Shown: positions 51,597 to 61,066, counted from the first letter of the stretch. The stretch: DNA of 64,000 bases from Bin87 sp965222895 (GCA_965222895.1 CBDCVB010000002.1:2046001-2110000); one strand, 5' to 3'. Numbers and translations: made by a program. The notes: a model not told the origin generated them from the letters alone.

Positions 51597-52622
51597 ATGC
51601 AGTTCGGAGTTTTTTATCAAATGCCCTGCGCGGAAGACCAGACTCCGGCTGCCCGGTTCGCCGACGTTTTGTCGCAGGTGCAACTCGCCGACGTACTTGG
51701 CTACGATATGGCCTGGCTGGCCGAACTGCACTTTGCCCGGCGCTTCTCCGTAATGCCGGCTCCGCTGATGATCGCATCGGCCCTGTCGCAAACCACCAGC
51801 AGAATCATGCTGGGCACCGCGGTAAACCTGCTGCCCCTGCACCATCCGCTGCGCATCGCCGAAGAGGTAGCGACATTGGATGTGTTATCCGGCGGGCGAG
51901 CCGTTTTCGGCATTGGGCGCGGTTCCAATCCCAACCACTACCGCGGCTACGGCATCCCCATTGAGGAGCGCAACGACCGGTTCGTGGAAGGATTGGAAAT
52001 GACGCTCCGAGCCTGGACCGACGAACAGCTGGATTACCACGGCCGGTTCTATCAGGCGGAGGGTGTACGTCTTGAACCCCGGCCCATCCAGCAGCCGTAC
52101 CCGCCGGTTTACATCGCCTCCAACGGCGCCGACACCTTCCCGCTGGTGGGTAGCCTCGGCCACAACATCCTGGTAACCCCAATGATTGTGACGGTAGAGG
52201 GCGTCGGCAACGGCCTGGCCGTCTACCGGGAAACCCTCGCCGAACACGGCCACGACCCGTCCGCCGTCAAGGTGGTGGTCAACGTGCCGGTTCACGTCGG
52301 CGAAACGCCGGAATCAGCCAAAGCCAACTTTGCGCCGACCATCAACAACTACCTGGGCACCCTGCGCAGTATGCAGAATAACTCCCGGGGTTCGTCCCGC
52401 GCCAGCCAGCTGACTTACGATGACATCTACGGCGAATTGGGCGCCATCGGCACGCCGCAGCAGGTCATCGAACGGCTGGAATGGTTCCACGAGCGCTACA
52501 ACGCCCAGGAGTTCATGTGCTGGTTCAACATCGGCGGCATCCTTACAACCGAGGAAGTGGCTCGGTCAATGCAACTGTTTGCCGAAGAGGTGATGCCCCA
52601 TTTCCGCAACAGCGCGTCGTAG
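51597..52622 (+). CDS. LLM class flavin-dependent oxidoreductase
   Basis: A 341-residue luciferase-like protein. It has MQFGVFYQMPCAEDQTPAARFADVL, then LGYDMAWLAELHFARRFSVMP, and the HHPLRIAEEVATLDVLSGGRAVFGIGRGSN core. EEV and ER-F-EGLEM segments follow. It ends EEVMPHF. AGGGAG lies about 10 bases before ATG 51597. It follows the carboxylase gene, and rarA lies 57 bases after it, so its role may be with CoA-ester catabolism. Confidence 0.92.
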   Translation: MQFGVFYQMPCAEDQTPAARFADVLSQVQLADVLGYDMAWLAELHFARRFSVMPAPLMIASALSQTTSRIMLGTAVNLLPLHHPLRIAEEVATLDVLSGGRAVFGIGRGSNPNHYRGYGIPIEERNDRFVEGLEMTLRAWTDEQLDYHGRFYQAEGVRLEPRPIQQPYPPVYIASNGADTFPLVGSLGHNILVTPMIVTVEGVGNGLAVYRETLAEHGHDPSAVKVVVNVPVHVGETPESAKANFAPTINNYLGTLRSMQNNSRGSSRASQLTYDDIYGELGAIGTPQQVIERLEWFHERYNAQEFMCWFNIGGILTTEEVARSMQLFAEEVMPHFRNSAS

Positions 52623-52679
52623 CGGCCCGCGCCAGTCTGACCAGGTTCCGCCCCGCCAGCTCGTGCCCAGTGCATCCCG

Positions 52680-54023
52680 ATGACCGCCCGGCAAGAGTCC
52701 GGCTCACTTTTCGAGCACGATCGGCTGGCCCACGCCCTGCACACCGCGCCGTTGGCGGAGCGGATGCGCCCCGCCTCCTTCGATGAGTTTGTCGGGCAGC
52801 AGCACATCCTCGGCGAAGATCGGGTGTTGCGGCGCGCCATTTCCGCCGACCGCGTGCCGTCCATCCTGTTATGGGGGCCGCCCGGCTCCGGCAAAACGAC
52901 GCTGGCCAGGCTGATTGCCACCGTCACGCGCGCCCATTTCGAACCCGTCAGCGCGGTGTCTTCCGGCGTTGCCGACCTGCGCCGGTCGGTGGCGGACGCG
53001 CGTGAACGCAGCGCGTTGTATCAGCAGCCCACCATCCTGTTCGTAGATGAAATCCACCGTTTCAACAAGGCCCAGCAGGACGTGATACTGCCCCACGTCG
53101 AAGACGGCACCATCACCTTCATCGGCGCAACCACCGAGAACCCGTCCTTCGAGGTCAACGCGCCGCTGCTCTCCCGGTGCCGGGTGTTCACCCTACACGC
53201 GCTGGAAGCAGAGCAGGTTGCCGACATTATCCGACGGGCGCTGTCCGACGACCGGCGCGGCGTTGGCTCGCTGTTGCCGTCGCTCGGTGAGGATGCGCTG
53301 GCTCATCTGGTCAACATCGCCAACGGCGACGCCCGTGTTGCTCTGAACGCTCTGGAGATGGCCACCCTCGCCACCGAACCCGACGCCAACGGCCAGCACG
53401 TCATCAGCATGGAAACCATCTCCGATGCCTTGCAACGCCGGACGCCACAATACGACAAGGCCGGCGACAGCCACTACGACACCGTCTCGGCCTTCATTAA
53501 GTCGGTGCGTGGTTCGTCGCCCGACGGCGCGTTGTACTGGCTGGCCCGGATGCTGGAGGCCGGCGAAGACCCCCTGTTCATCGCACGCCGGTTGGTAATC
53601 CTGGCCGCCGAGGACATCGGCCTCGCCAACCCCGGAGCGTTGCCCGTGGCCGTGGCCGCCCAGCAGGCGGTGCATTTCATCGGACTGCCGGAGGGTCGCA
53701 TCCCCCTCGCTGAAGCCACGGTGTATCTTGCCACCTCCCCGAAGAGCAACGCCGCCTACCTGGCCCTGGAACGGGCAATTGAAGATGTTCGCAAGTTGCC
53801 CCATGAGCCGGTGCCCCTGCATCTCCGCAACGCCGTTACCGGCCTGATGCGAGGCATCGGTTACGGAGCTGGCTACAAGTACAGCCACGACTACGAAGGC
53901 CACTTTGAAGCCCAGCAATACCTGCCCGACAACTTGTCAGACCGACGCTATTACGAACCGTCCGACCAGGGCTCGGAGGCCGCAATCGCCGAACGCCTGC
54001 GCCGCTGGTGGGGCCAACCGTAG
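52680..54023 (+). CDS. rarA: Replication-associated recombination protein RarA
   Basis: A 447-residue AAA+ protein of the RarA/MgsA/WRNIP1 family that acts at stalled replication forks. Motifs are LAERMRPASFDEFVGQQHIL, Walker A WGPPGSGKTTLARLIA, Walker B TILFVDEIHRFNKAQQD, sensor 1 GATTENPSFEV and a family-type C-terminal half containing AYLALERAIEDVRK. The family is a relative of the clamp-loader ATPases. ATG 52680 directly follows the LLM gene with 57 bases between. Length is normal. Confidence 0.95.
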   Translation: MTARQESGSLFEHDRLAHALHTAPLAERMRPASFDEFVGQQHILGEDRVLRRAISADRVPSILLWGPPGSGKTTLARLIATVTRAHFEPVSAVSSGVADLRRSVADARERSALYQQPTILFVDEIHRFNKAQQDVILPHVEDGTITFIGATTENPSFEVNAPLLSRCRVFTLHALEAEQVADIIRRALSDDRRGVGSLLPSLGEDALAHLVNIANGDARVALNALEMATLATEPDANGQHVISMETISDALQRRTPQYDKAGDSHYDTVSAFIKSVRGSSPDGALYWLARMLEAGEDPLFIARRLVILAAEDIGLANPGALPVAVAAQQAVHFIGLPEGRIPLAEATVYLATSPKSNAAYLALERAIEDVRKLPHEPVPLHLRNAVTGLMRGIGYGAGYKYSHDYEGHFEAQQYLPDNLSDRRYYEPSDQGSEAAIAERLRRWWGQP

Positions 54024-54052
54024 CATTCCTGACGGGAGCACTCCTGACGGGC
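54023..54052. repeat. Tandem 15-bp duplication after the rarA stop
   Basis: GCATTCCTGACGGGA (54023-54037) and GCACTCCTGACGGGC (54038-54052) stand in tandem. The first begins in the last base of the rarA stop codon. Confidence 0.85.
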
Positions 54053-54061
54053 CAACCGAGT

Positions 54062-54991
54062 TCAGGGGGACGTGTACACCTGAATCAGCTGGGTTACATT
54101 CAGGTTGGGCATGAATCTGCGGGCAATTACCGCCCTGACTTGCCACCCGACGAAGCTATGTTGCGCCAGCACCGACGGCATCAACCGCTCCGGCACCCTC
54201 AACTTGAACGCCCATTCGGTGGGTTCTCCGCCCACCAGCGTTGCCGGCCGCTGTAGTACCTCCCGGTCCTCGATGACTCGGGCCTGCTTGTTCCCGCTTC
54301 GCTCCCAGCGCATCAGTTCCACGCGCAGCTCCGTGGCTCCAAAAGAGGACTGCGGTTGAACCGACAGCGAGCCGGCCACGATACCGCCGTTGGATACCAA
54401 CCCGGTTTCCAGTGCCAGCGCCATTCGGACGTGTCGATGCTGGCGGGCGGCGCTGGGGTGCGCCGGCAATTCTTCACCCCCCACCGCAGCGGCGCTGGGA
54501 TGAGCGAACACCACCAGCTCCTGGGCGCACTGCCCGGCCCGCACCTGGGTCAGGTCGGCCAGCAACCCGTCGCCGCCCGGCATCCAGTCGGCCCGGGTTT
54601 CGACATACGCCGAGAGTTCCCACGTGATGTGCGCGTGTTTGCATTTCACGGTCGGGGGCGCCGCCGGCGGCAACCGCAACTGCACCGGATACCGGTACTC
54701 AATCCCCGGCTCCATCGACACGTTCTCCGCAAACGCATAATTGACGCTCTTCGGCCCCGGCGGCAGGGGCAGCGCCCGCCTCCGCGACTGCATCATCTGT
54801 GGAAAAGCATCCCGAGCGGAATCGACGCGCAACAATTCCGTCTGCGCCAGGCGTGCCCACCCGGTGGTTACCTGCAACGGGCGGCGGGGTATTACGATTA
54901 CCTCGGCTTCCACCGCATAACCGGCGTACAACGCTCGGCTGACGACTTCAACCGTTACATCTGCCCCGGGATTAGCTGAACGCCGAAACAT
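54062..54991 (-). CDS. Arrestin-like / Spo0M-like fold protein, function unknown
   Basis: A 309-residue protein without helical signal or catalytic motif. Two beta-sandwich-like halves are suggested: the first with TVKCKHAHITWELSAYVET and the second with PTEWAFKLRVPERLMPSVLAQHS, VGWQVRAVIARRFMPN and LIQVYTSP. Such alternating hydrophobic strands resemble the arrestin-like fold of Spo0M-related proteins. I base this on pattern only and do not claim the family strongly. It is convergent with rarA. Confidence 0.55.
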   Translation of the reverse strand: MFRRSANPGADVTVEVVSRALYAGYAVEAEVIVIPRRPLQVTTGWARLAQTELLRVDSARDAFPQMMQSRRRALPLPPGPKSVNYAFAENVSMEPGIEYRYPVQLRLPPAAPPTVKCKHAHITWELSAYVETRADWMPGGDGLLADLTQVRAGQCAQELVVFAHPSAAAVGGEELPAHPSAARQHRHVRMALALETGLVSNGGIVAGSLSVQPQSSFGATELRVELMRWERSGNKQARVIEDREVLQRPATLVGGEPTEWAFKLRVPERLMPSVLAQHSFVGWQVRAVIARRFMPNLNVTQLIQVYTSP

Positions 54992-55085
54992 TTTGTGTGC
55001 TGTGCGACCCCGCCGCCGGCCACAACGTTGCCAGCGACCTTATACACAAGGACGTATGCAGAAGGACGTCAGATACAGAAGGCAG

Positions 55086-55676
55086 TCAGGCCGCTTGTAT
55101 GGCGGCAATCGCCTCGTCTGCCGTAACGATGTCTGCTTGCCGGTTCAGTATCCGGCCAATCAGAAAGTCGTGCACCTCCGGGTCGCTATCGGCGCAACAA
55201 TCGGCCACGATGTACAGCCGGTAATCCCGGTCCGATGCGTACCTGGTGGTGGAAAGCACGACACCGCTGGTGGCATACCCCAACAAGATGATGGTATCAA
55301 TGTTGTTGCCGGTGAGCGCGACATCCAGCCCGGTGCCAAACAACGCGTTGACCCGATGCTTGCCGACCACCACTTCGCCGTCGCGCGGGCGCACCTCGGG
55401 ATGGATTACCTCCAACGGGTCAAAAACGGCCGGTTGACCCGATGCCTTCCGTGCACTGAACGTCTTGTTGCGCTCGTTGATCTCCGGATAACCGGGCCGA
55501 AACACCGTCGCGCAGTAGCACACCATCAACCCGGCGGCGCGGGCGGCGGCCTGCAATCCCACCGTGCGTCGCACCACCCCCCGCTCGACGGCATGGGGCA
55601 ATGTACCCATCGCGTCAGCGTAAAAATCCGCGATCAACAACGCGGTTGTTCTCCGGTCGATGCTGAAATCAGCCAT
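55086..55676 (-). CDS. Cysteine hydrolase (isochorismatase-like) family protein
   Basis: A 196-residue protein of the isochorismatase-like hydrolase superfamily. The catalytic Asp is in LLIADFYADAMG, the Lys in VVGKHRVNALFGTGLD, and the strand DTIILLGYATSGVVLSTTR follows. In that strand the nucleophilic Cys of most members is replaced by Val by my alignment; true isochorismatases lack this Cys too (they have Gly). The reaction could therefore be an isochorismatase-like ether hydrolysis or be absent. ATG 55676 is chosen, with GAGGA about 7 bases upstream. The neighbours give no pathway. Confidence 0.78.
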   Translation of the reverse strand: MADFSIDRRTTALLIADFYADAMGTLPHAVERGVVRRTVGLQAAARAAGLMVCYCATVFRPGYPEINERNKTFSARKASGQPAVFDPLEVIHPEVRPRDGEVVVGKHRVNALFGTGLDVALTGNNIDTIILLGYATSGVVLSTTRYASDRDYRLYIVADCCADSDPEVHDFLIGRILNRQADIVTADEAIAAIQAA

Positions 55677-55734
55677 AACCATCCTCAATGCTGGCGTCTA
55701 CGGATGCTCGCCCGACGATTGGCGGTAAGCGGCG

Positions 55735-56793
55735 TTACAACGCCGTTGCCAGCCGCCGGACGGTTCCGTTCACGCGCGACAATGCCTCATCAACATCTGT
55801 TGACGTGATGTGCCGATGTGTGACCATCCGCAAGGCCTGGTCCCGGCTGTGACTCACCAGCACCCCATCCTCCCGCAGCGCGGCGATGACCTCTCTAGCG
55901 TCTCCCACCTGGTCCCGGTCCACCTCGAAGATAACGATGTTGGTCTGTATGCCGTCTTGATCAACCGTCAGGCCGTCGATATTGGCCAGGCCCGCCGCCA
56001 GCCGTCGGGCGTTGGCGTGGTCATCGGCCAGGCGTTCGACCATCGAGTCCAGCGCCACCAGGCCCGCCGCCGCCAGCACTCCCGCCTGACGCATCCCACC
56101 GCCGACCATCTTGCGCCACTTGCGCGCTTTGCCAATGAACTCCTCGGAGCCGCACAGCACCGAGCCCACCGGGCAGGACAATGCCTTGGAAAGGCAGAAA
56201 CTCACGTCGTCAACATCCCGCGTCAGCTCGGCGGCCGGCACCTCCAGGGCAACCGCGGCGTTGAAGATTCGGGCCCCGTCCAGGTGCACGGCTGCGCCGG
56301 CGGCGTGGGCCACCTCCACCACTTCCCTGGTATCTTGCGGCGTCATGACTCCGCCGCTGCACCGGTTGTGCGTATTTTCCAGACAAACCAGCGTCGTCGC
56401 CGGCACATGGATGTTGGAACTGTCCCGAATGGCGGCAGCCACGTCGCTGGCGGCAATGCGACCGTTGGCATCGTTGGGCACCAGCCGGATTTGCGCGCCC
56501 GCCAATGCGGTCGGCCCGGCGGATTCGTTCCAGAACATATGGGCTTCCTGACCCATAATCATCTCGTCGCCGCGGCTGCACCACGCCAGGGCGGCAATCA
56601 GGTTACTCATGGTGCCGCTGGCGGTAAGCAAACCCGCTTCCTGACCCATCAACGCGGCGGCCCGCTCCTGCAAGGCGTTTATCGTCGGGTCTTCGCCAAA
56701 CACATCGTCGCCAACTTCAGCGGCGCCCATCGCGCGGCGCATCTCGTCGGTGGGTTGGGTAACGGTATCGCTACGCAGGTCAATCAGTGCCAT
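55735..56793 (-). CDS. ltaE: Low-specificity L-threonine aldolase
   Basis: A 352-residue PLP enzyme of the threonine aldolase family, which splits threonine or allo-threonine to glycine and acetaldehyde. Motifs are DLRSDTVTQPT, VGDDVFGEDP, FWNESAGP, ENTHNRCSGG, HLDGARIFNA, and the PLP Lys in FCLSKALSCPVGSVL. ATG 56793 is the first ATG of the frame and fits the family start. A 60-base space separates it from the cysteine-hydrolase-like gene downstream. Confidence 0.93.
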   Translation of the reverse strand: MALIDLRSDTVTQPTDEMRRAMGAAEVGDDVFGEDPTINALQERAAALMGQEAGLLTASGTMSNLIAALAWCSRGDEMIMGQEAHMFWNESAGPTALAGAQIRLVPNDANGRIAASDVAAAIRDSSNIHVPATTLVCLENTHNRCSGGVMTPQDTREVVEVAHAAGAAVHLDGARIFNAAVALEVPAAELTRDVDDVSFCLSKALSCPVGSVLCGSEEFIGKARKWRKMVGGGMRQAGVLAAAGLVALDSMVERLADDHANARRLAAGLANIDGLTVDQDGIQTNIVIFEVDRDQVGDAREVIAALREDGVLVSHSRDQALRMVTHRHITSTDVDEALSRVNGTVRRLATAL

Positions 56794-56960
56794 AGTGCCT
56801 CCGGGAGGGCGTGGGCCGCATGATGGCGGCGGTTTCGTGCCATTCTAGCATCAACCGTGCGCTGGCTCTACCGCAGCCTGAATAGCGCCGAGGGCATCAA
56901 CCCTGCGAAACCGGCGTCTCGCCAAACCTGCTATCATTATCCCCGCACGTTCGGTAGCAG

Positions 56961-56986
56961 CGCACCCACTCGGCGCACCCACTCGG
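56961..56986. repeat. Perfect tandem 13-bp duplication at a ribosome site
   Basis: CGCACCCACTCGG occurs twice without a gap. The second copy supplies the CGG of CGGAGGA, the ribosome site of the next gene. Confidence 0.95.
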
Positions 56987-56997
56987 AGGAATCAAAT

Positions 56998-57636
56998 ATG
57001 CGACAAAGTGCGGTCAGTTTCATTGCCAAAGGCATGACCTTCGAGGGCATCATCGCCCTTCCGGATGGTGAGGGCCCGTTCCCCGGCGTAGTCATGTGCC
57101 ATCCTCACCCGCTCAACGGCGGCAACATGGACAACAATGTGGTGGTCGCCGTTACGTTTGGTCTCGCCGACGCTGGCATTGCCTCCCTGCGTTTCAACTT
57201 TCGCGGAGTTGGCAACAGCCAGGGCGAACATTCCAAAGGTGAGAAGGAATACGAGGAAACCCTGGTTGCCATGGACTTCCTCGGCGCCCTGCCCGACGTG
57301 AACGACGAACGCATCGGACTGGGCGGCTATTCTTTTAGCACGCGCGTCATCTGCGCCCACAAGCAGTTGTACAAAAAGCCCCGGGCCATTGCCCTGGTTG
57401 CCCCATCCCTGGAGGCCATCACGGACAGCCCGCTGCAGTCCGACAAGACCCCGCGCATGATTATCACCGGCGACCGCGACCGCCTGGCGAACTCCGACGG
57501 CGTTGATGAGCAGCTGGCCGGATTCAACCCGCCCGCCGACTACCATCTCATTCCCGGCGCAGACCACTTCTGGGTGGGACAGGAGGGCGAAATGGCCTCC
57601 TGCGTGGTGCAGTTCTTCCGCGACCATCTGCTCTAA
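56998..57636 (+). CDS. Alpha/beta hydrolase, dienelactone-hydrolase-like
   Basis: A 212-residue alpha/beta hydrolase. The N-terminal VVMCHPHPLNGGNMDNN is followed by SLRFNFRGVGNSQGE and the nucleophile elbow GLGGYSFSTR with Ser; Asp in TGDRDRLANSD and His in PGADHFWVGQEG complete the triad. CGGAGGA lies 7 bases before ATG 56998, so the longer frame from 56857 is rejected. It is 10 bases upstream of lspA and shares its transcript. The substrate is unknown. Confidence 0.87.
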   Translation: MRQSAVSFIAKGMTFEGIIALPDGEGPFPGVVMCHPHPLNGGNMDNNVVVAVTFGLADAGIASLRFNFRGVGNSQGEHSKGEKEYEETLVAMDFLGALPDVNDERIGLGGYSFSTRVICAHKQLYKKPRAIALVAPSLEAITDSPLQSDKTPRMIITGDRDRLANSDGVDEQLAGFNPPADYHLIPGADHFWVGQEGEMASCVVQFFRDHLL

Positions 57637-57646
57637 CCCGGCCCCA

Positions 57647-58276
57647 ATGTCCAAACCCACCCACCGGCGCCGGCCCATCTATTTGGACTGGAACCTCCTG
57701 CAGCTGGCGGCCCTGGTGCTGGCGACCGACCAGCTGACCAAGTTCGTCGTCCGGCAGACCTTGGACTGGCGTCATTCGTGGCCCTACTCGGGTGTTTTTC
57801 GGTTCACCCACGTCCACAACACCGGCAGCGCCTTCGGACTCTTCCAAGACCAAAATCTGGTGCTGCTGATCGTTTCCGTCATCGGCATCGTGGTGCTCGG
57901 ATTCATCTACGGCAGCCAGGCGCAACCCGGCCGAATCATGCGCGCCAGCATCGCCCTGATGCTGGGCGGAGCCGCCGGGAACCTGCTGGACCGTCTGCTC
58001 TTGGGCCACGTTACCGACTTCATCGACATCGGCCCCTGGCCCGTATTCAACCTCGCCGATTCGTCCATCGTTACGGGCCTCATCTTGATGGGATGGCTGT
58101 TGCTCCGCCGCGACGGCGACCGCGACACAGCCTTCGCTGAACCGTCCGACTCCCGCGCTGCCTTGGCGGCCTGCCCGGTGTGCGACGGCCTGATGATTCA
58201 CCTGCCCAATGGCGCGCGGTGCGCCGACTGCGGGGTTCGCGAACGCATCCTGTCGGCCAGAGAGCTACCACTGTGA
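57647..58276 (+). CDS. lspA: Lipoprotein signal peptidase LspA with C-terminal zinc ribbon
   Basis: A 209-residue signal peptidase II that cuts prolipoprotein signal peptides. The family core is complete: ATDQLTKFVVR in helix 1, HVHNTGSAFGLF, GNLLDRLLLG with the first catalytic Asp (115), and FNLADSS with the second (138). After the fourth membrane helix an unusual tail follows, with Cys176 and Cys179 (ACPVCD) and Cys192 and Cys195 (RCADCG), a likely zinc ribbon on the inner face. The gene is coupled by a GTGA overlap to the pseudouridine synthase gene. The tail is seen; its function is unknown. Confidence 0.93.
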   Translation: MSKPTHRRRPIYLDWNLLQLAALVLATDQLTKFVVRQTLDWRHSWPYSGVFRFTHVHNTGSAFGLFQDQNLVLLIVSVIGIVVLGFIYGSQAQPGRIMRASIALMLGGAAGNLLDRLLLGHVTDFIDIGPWPVFNLADSSIVTGLILMGWLLLRRDGDRDTAFAEPSDSRAALAACPVCDGLMIHLPNGARCADCGVRERILSARELPL

Positions 58277-59223
58277 CCATCGCCACCAACATCGGGCGGC
58301 ACGAACTGGTGGTCGCCAATCCGTCGCCGCCGCGCCTCGATGCCTGGCTGGCCGACCGCCGCGAGTTGGCTGATACCGGCCTCTCCCGCAACCGCCTGCA
58401 CGCCCTCACCCGCGCCGGAAACGTAACCATCAATGGCGAACCCGGCCGGCCCGCCCAGCGAGTGCGAGCCGGCGATGTGATTATAGTTACCGTTCCGCCG
58501 GCGCAAACGGCAGCCAACCTGGAACCCCAGGACATCCCCATCACCATCGTCTACGAAGACTCCGACATCGCCGTGGTCGACAAGCCCCCCGGGTTGGCAG
58601 TCCATCCCGGCCCCGGCCATCCGGATGGCACGCTGGTAAACGCCCTGCTCGCCCGCTGCCCCGACATTCGCGGCGTGGGCGGCGAAATCCGCCCAGGCAT
58701 CGTCCATCGCCTGGACCTTGCCACCTCCGGGCTGCTGGTTGTCGCCAAGAATCAGCTGGCCCATCAACACCTCACCGAACAGCTGAAAAACCGGACGGTG
58801 TCAAAGCAATACCAGGCGGTGGCAGTCGGCATCGTTACGCCGGAAGCCGACACTATCGACGCCCCAATCGGACGCCATCCGTACCATCGCCAGCGCATGG
58901 CCGTCGTTGAGGATGGCCGCGCTGCCCGCACTCACTATCAAACGGAGGCAACGGTAGCGGGTCACACCTTGCTTTCCCTGTCGCTGGAAACCGGGCGCAC
59001 TCACCAAATCCGCGTGCATCTCGCCCATCGGCGTTTCCCCGTCTTGGGCGATGCAGTCTATGGGCGCGCCAGCGAAATGCTGGATCGCCAGTTCCTCCAC
59101 GCCGCACACCTTGGCTTGCATCATCCCGCCACGGGACAATGGATGGAGTTCAACGCACCCTTGCCCCTGGAGCTGGCGCTAGCCTGGGACAGATTGCGAA
59201 ATATTCCGGCACGGTCTGCCTGA
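58273..59223 (+). CDS. rluD: RluA/RluD-family pseudouridine synthase
   Basis: A 316-residue pseudouridine synthase for rRNA. An S4 domain is at the N-terminus (RLDAWLADRRELADTGLSRN with VTINGEPG) and the catalytic domain has the motif HRLDLATSGLLVVAKN with the nucleophilic Asp, then RTHYQTEATVAG and TGRTHQIRVHLAHRRFPVLGD. GTG 58273 overlaps the lspA stop (GTGA), so translation is coupled. lspA followed by an RluD-like gene is a common bacterial order. The family member is assigned by type, not by substrate. Confidence 0.92.
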   Translation: MTIATNIGRHELVVANPSPPRLDAWLADRRELADTGLSRNRLHALTRAGNVTINGEPGRPAQRVRAGDVIIVTVPPAQTAANLEPQDIPITIVYEDSDIAVVDKPPGLAVHPGPGHPDGTLVNALLARCPDIRGVGGEIRPGIVHRLDLATSGLLVVAKNQLAHQHLTEQLKNRTVSKQYQAVAVGIVTPEADTIDAPIGRHPYHRQRMAVVEDGRAARTHYQTEATVAGHTLLSLSLETGRTHQIRVHLAHRRFPVLGDAVYGRASEMLDRQFLHAAHLGLHHPATGQWMEFNAPLPLELALAWDRLRNIPARSA

Positions 59224-59249
59224 GCAGCGCCAAATAGTACGTAGCACGA

Positions 59250-59255
59250 TATAAT
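59250..59255 (+). promoter_or_regulatory. TATAAT box upstream of glnS
   Basis: TATAAT lies 55 bases before the glnS start codon, in the 86-base spacer. The -35 at the right distance is not recognisable. Confidence 0.4.
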
Positions 59256-59309
59256 TTAGCCTGCAAACCGCACTGACGTTACGAATCCACCAGATTAGGT
59301 AATCGCACC

Positions 59310-61019
59310 ATGACCACCAATCCCAACCCGGGCGCCGCTGATGCCCCGGCCGATTTCATCCGTAGCATTATCACGGAAGACCTTGCCCAGGGCGCCTATG
59401 ACGGCCGGGTCATCACGCGCTTCCCACCCGAGCCCAACGGTTATTTGCACATCGGACACGCCAAGTCAATCTGTCTCAACTTCGGCGTTGGGGAGCAGTT
59501 CGCCGGCGCCCGCTGCCATATGCGGTTCGACGATACCAACCCAACCCGCGAGGACATCGAATACGTCGAGTCCATCCTGGCGGATGTCCACTGGCTTGGT
59601 TTCGACTGGGGGCGCCATCTGTATTACGCATCCGACTACTTCGAGCAGCTGTATCAATTCGCCGAGCAGCTGATCCTGGATGGGAACGCCTACGTCGACA
59701 GCCTGACGGCGGAAGAAATCCGGGAACTTCGCGGCAGCCTCACCGAGCACGGGCGTGCCAGTCCCCACCGCAACCGCAGCGTCGAAGCGAATCTGGACCT
59801 GTTCCGGAGAATGCGGGCCGGCGAGTTTCCCGACGGCGCCCACGTCCTGCGCGCTCGCATCGACATGGACTCGCCCAACCTGAATATGCGCGACCCGGTG
59901 CTCTACCGCATCCGCCACGCCGAGCACCACCGCACCGGCAACGCCTGGTGCATTTACCCAATGTACGACTACGCCCATTCGCTGTCCGATTCCATTGAGG
60001 GCATCACCCATTCCCTATGTACTCTGGAGTTTGAAGACCACCGCCCTCTGTACGACTGGTGCCAGGAAGTGTTGGGCGTGTACCGCAGCCGACAGATCGA
60101 ATTCGCCCGGCTTAATCTGACCCATACCGTCATGAGCAAGCGTATGCTGCGCCGACTGGTCGAAGAATCCCACGTCTCAGGGTGGGACGACCCCCGGATG
60201 CCCACCATCAGCGCCCTGCGTCGCCGTGGTTTCACCCCCGAATCAATCCGCGACATGTGCGAACGGGTCGGGGTGGCCCGACGCAACACCGTAACCGAGC
60301 TGGCGTTGCTGGAGCATTGCCTGCGGGAAGACTTGAACCGCCGCGCGCCCCGGCGCATGGCTGTGCTCAACCCGCTAAAATTGGTTATCATCAACTACCC
60401 GGAAGACCGGAGCGAATATTTCGAGGCAATCAACAACCCCGAAGACGCCGACATGGGCGCCCGCAACGTGCCGTTCAGTCGCGAACTGTACATTGAGCGG
60501 GAAGATTTCATGGAGGACCCGCCGCGCCGTTTCTACCGCCTGGCGCCCGGCCGGGAGGTAAGACTCCGTTACGCCTGCCTGGTGACCTGCACCGCCGTGG
60601 TCAAGGATGCCGACGGCAACGTTGTGGAGGTACACTGCACCTACGACCCGGACAGTCGCGGCGGCAACGCACCCGACGGTCGTCGCGTCCAGGGCACTAT
60701 CCACTGGGTTTCCGCGGCCCACGCCACGCCGCTGGAAGTGCGCCTGTACGACAACCTTTTCACCGACCCCGCTCCGGCTACCGCCGCCGCGGAATCGGAG
60801 CGCGATTTCACCGACCTGATCAGTCCGGATTCTCTGGAAGTCATCACCGCGCTGGCCGAACCGGCGCTGGCCGACGCCAACCCCGGCGACCGCTACCAGT
60901 TCGAGCGTTTGGGGTACTTCTGCGCCGACAGCGTTGACTCCCAACCGGGAGCGCCGGTATTCAACCGCACCGTCACCCTGCGCGACAGCTGGGCACGGAT
61001 CAATCGTCAGCAAGGATAG
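59310..61019 (+). CDS. glnS: Glutaminyl-tRNA synthetase
   Basis: A 569-residue class I synthetase that charges tRNA-Gln. The HIGH motif is PPEPNGYLHIGHAKSICLNF, followed by RFDDTNPTREDIEYVESI, and the KMSKS-type loop is VMSKRMLRRLVEE. GWDDPRMPTISALRRRGFTPES and the C-terminal beta-barrel segment GTIHWVSAAHATPLEVRLYDNLF confirm GlnRS rather than GluRS. gltX is close by, so the cell charges Gln directly. A frameshifted NYN gene stands between them on the opposite strand. Confidence 0.97.
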   Translation: MTTNPNPGAADAPADFIRSIITEDLAQGAYDGRVITRFPPEPNGYLHIGHAKSICLNFGVGEQFAGARCHMRFDDTNPTREDIEYVESILADVHWLGFDWGRHLYYASDYFEQLYQFAEQLILDGNAYVDSLTAEEIRELRGSLTEHGRASPHRNRSVEANLDLFRRMRAGEFPDGAHVLRARIDMDSPNLNMRDPVLYRIRHAEHHRTGNAWCIYPMYDYAHSLSDSIEGITHSLCTLEFEDHRPLYDWCQEVLGVYRSRQIEFARLNLTHTVMSKRMLRRLVEESHVSGWDDPRMPTISALRRRGFTPESIRDMCERVGVARRNTVTELALLEHCLREDLNRRAPRRMAVLNPLKLVIINYPEDRSEYFEAINNPEDADMGARNVPFSRELYIEREDFMEDPPRRFYRLAPGREVRLRYACLVTCTAVVKDADGNVVEVHCTYDPDSRGGNAPDGRRVQGTIHWVSAAHATPLEVRLYDNLFTDPAPATAAAESERDFTDLISPDSLEVITALAEPALADANPGDRYQFERLGYFCADSVDSQPGAPVFNRTVTLRDSWARINRQQG

Positions 61020-61066
61020 CAGCGAAAATGCGCTACGCTCAGCACACGATTCGGTTGGATAGAAAT

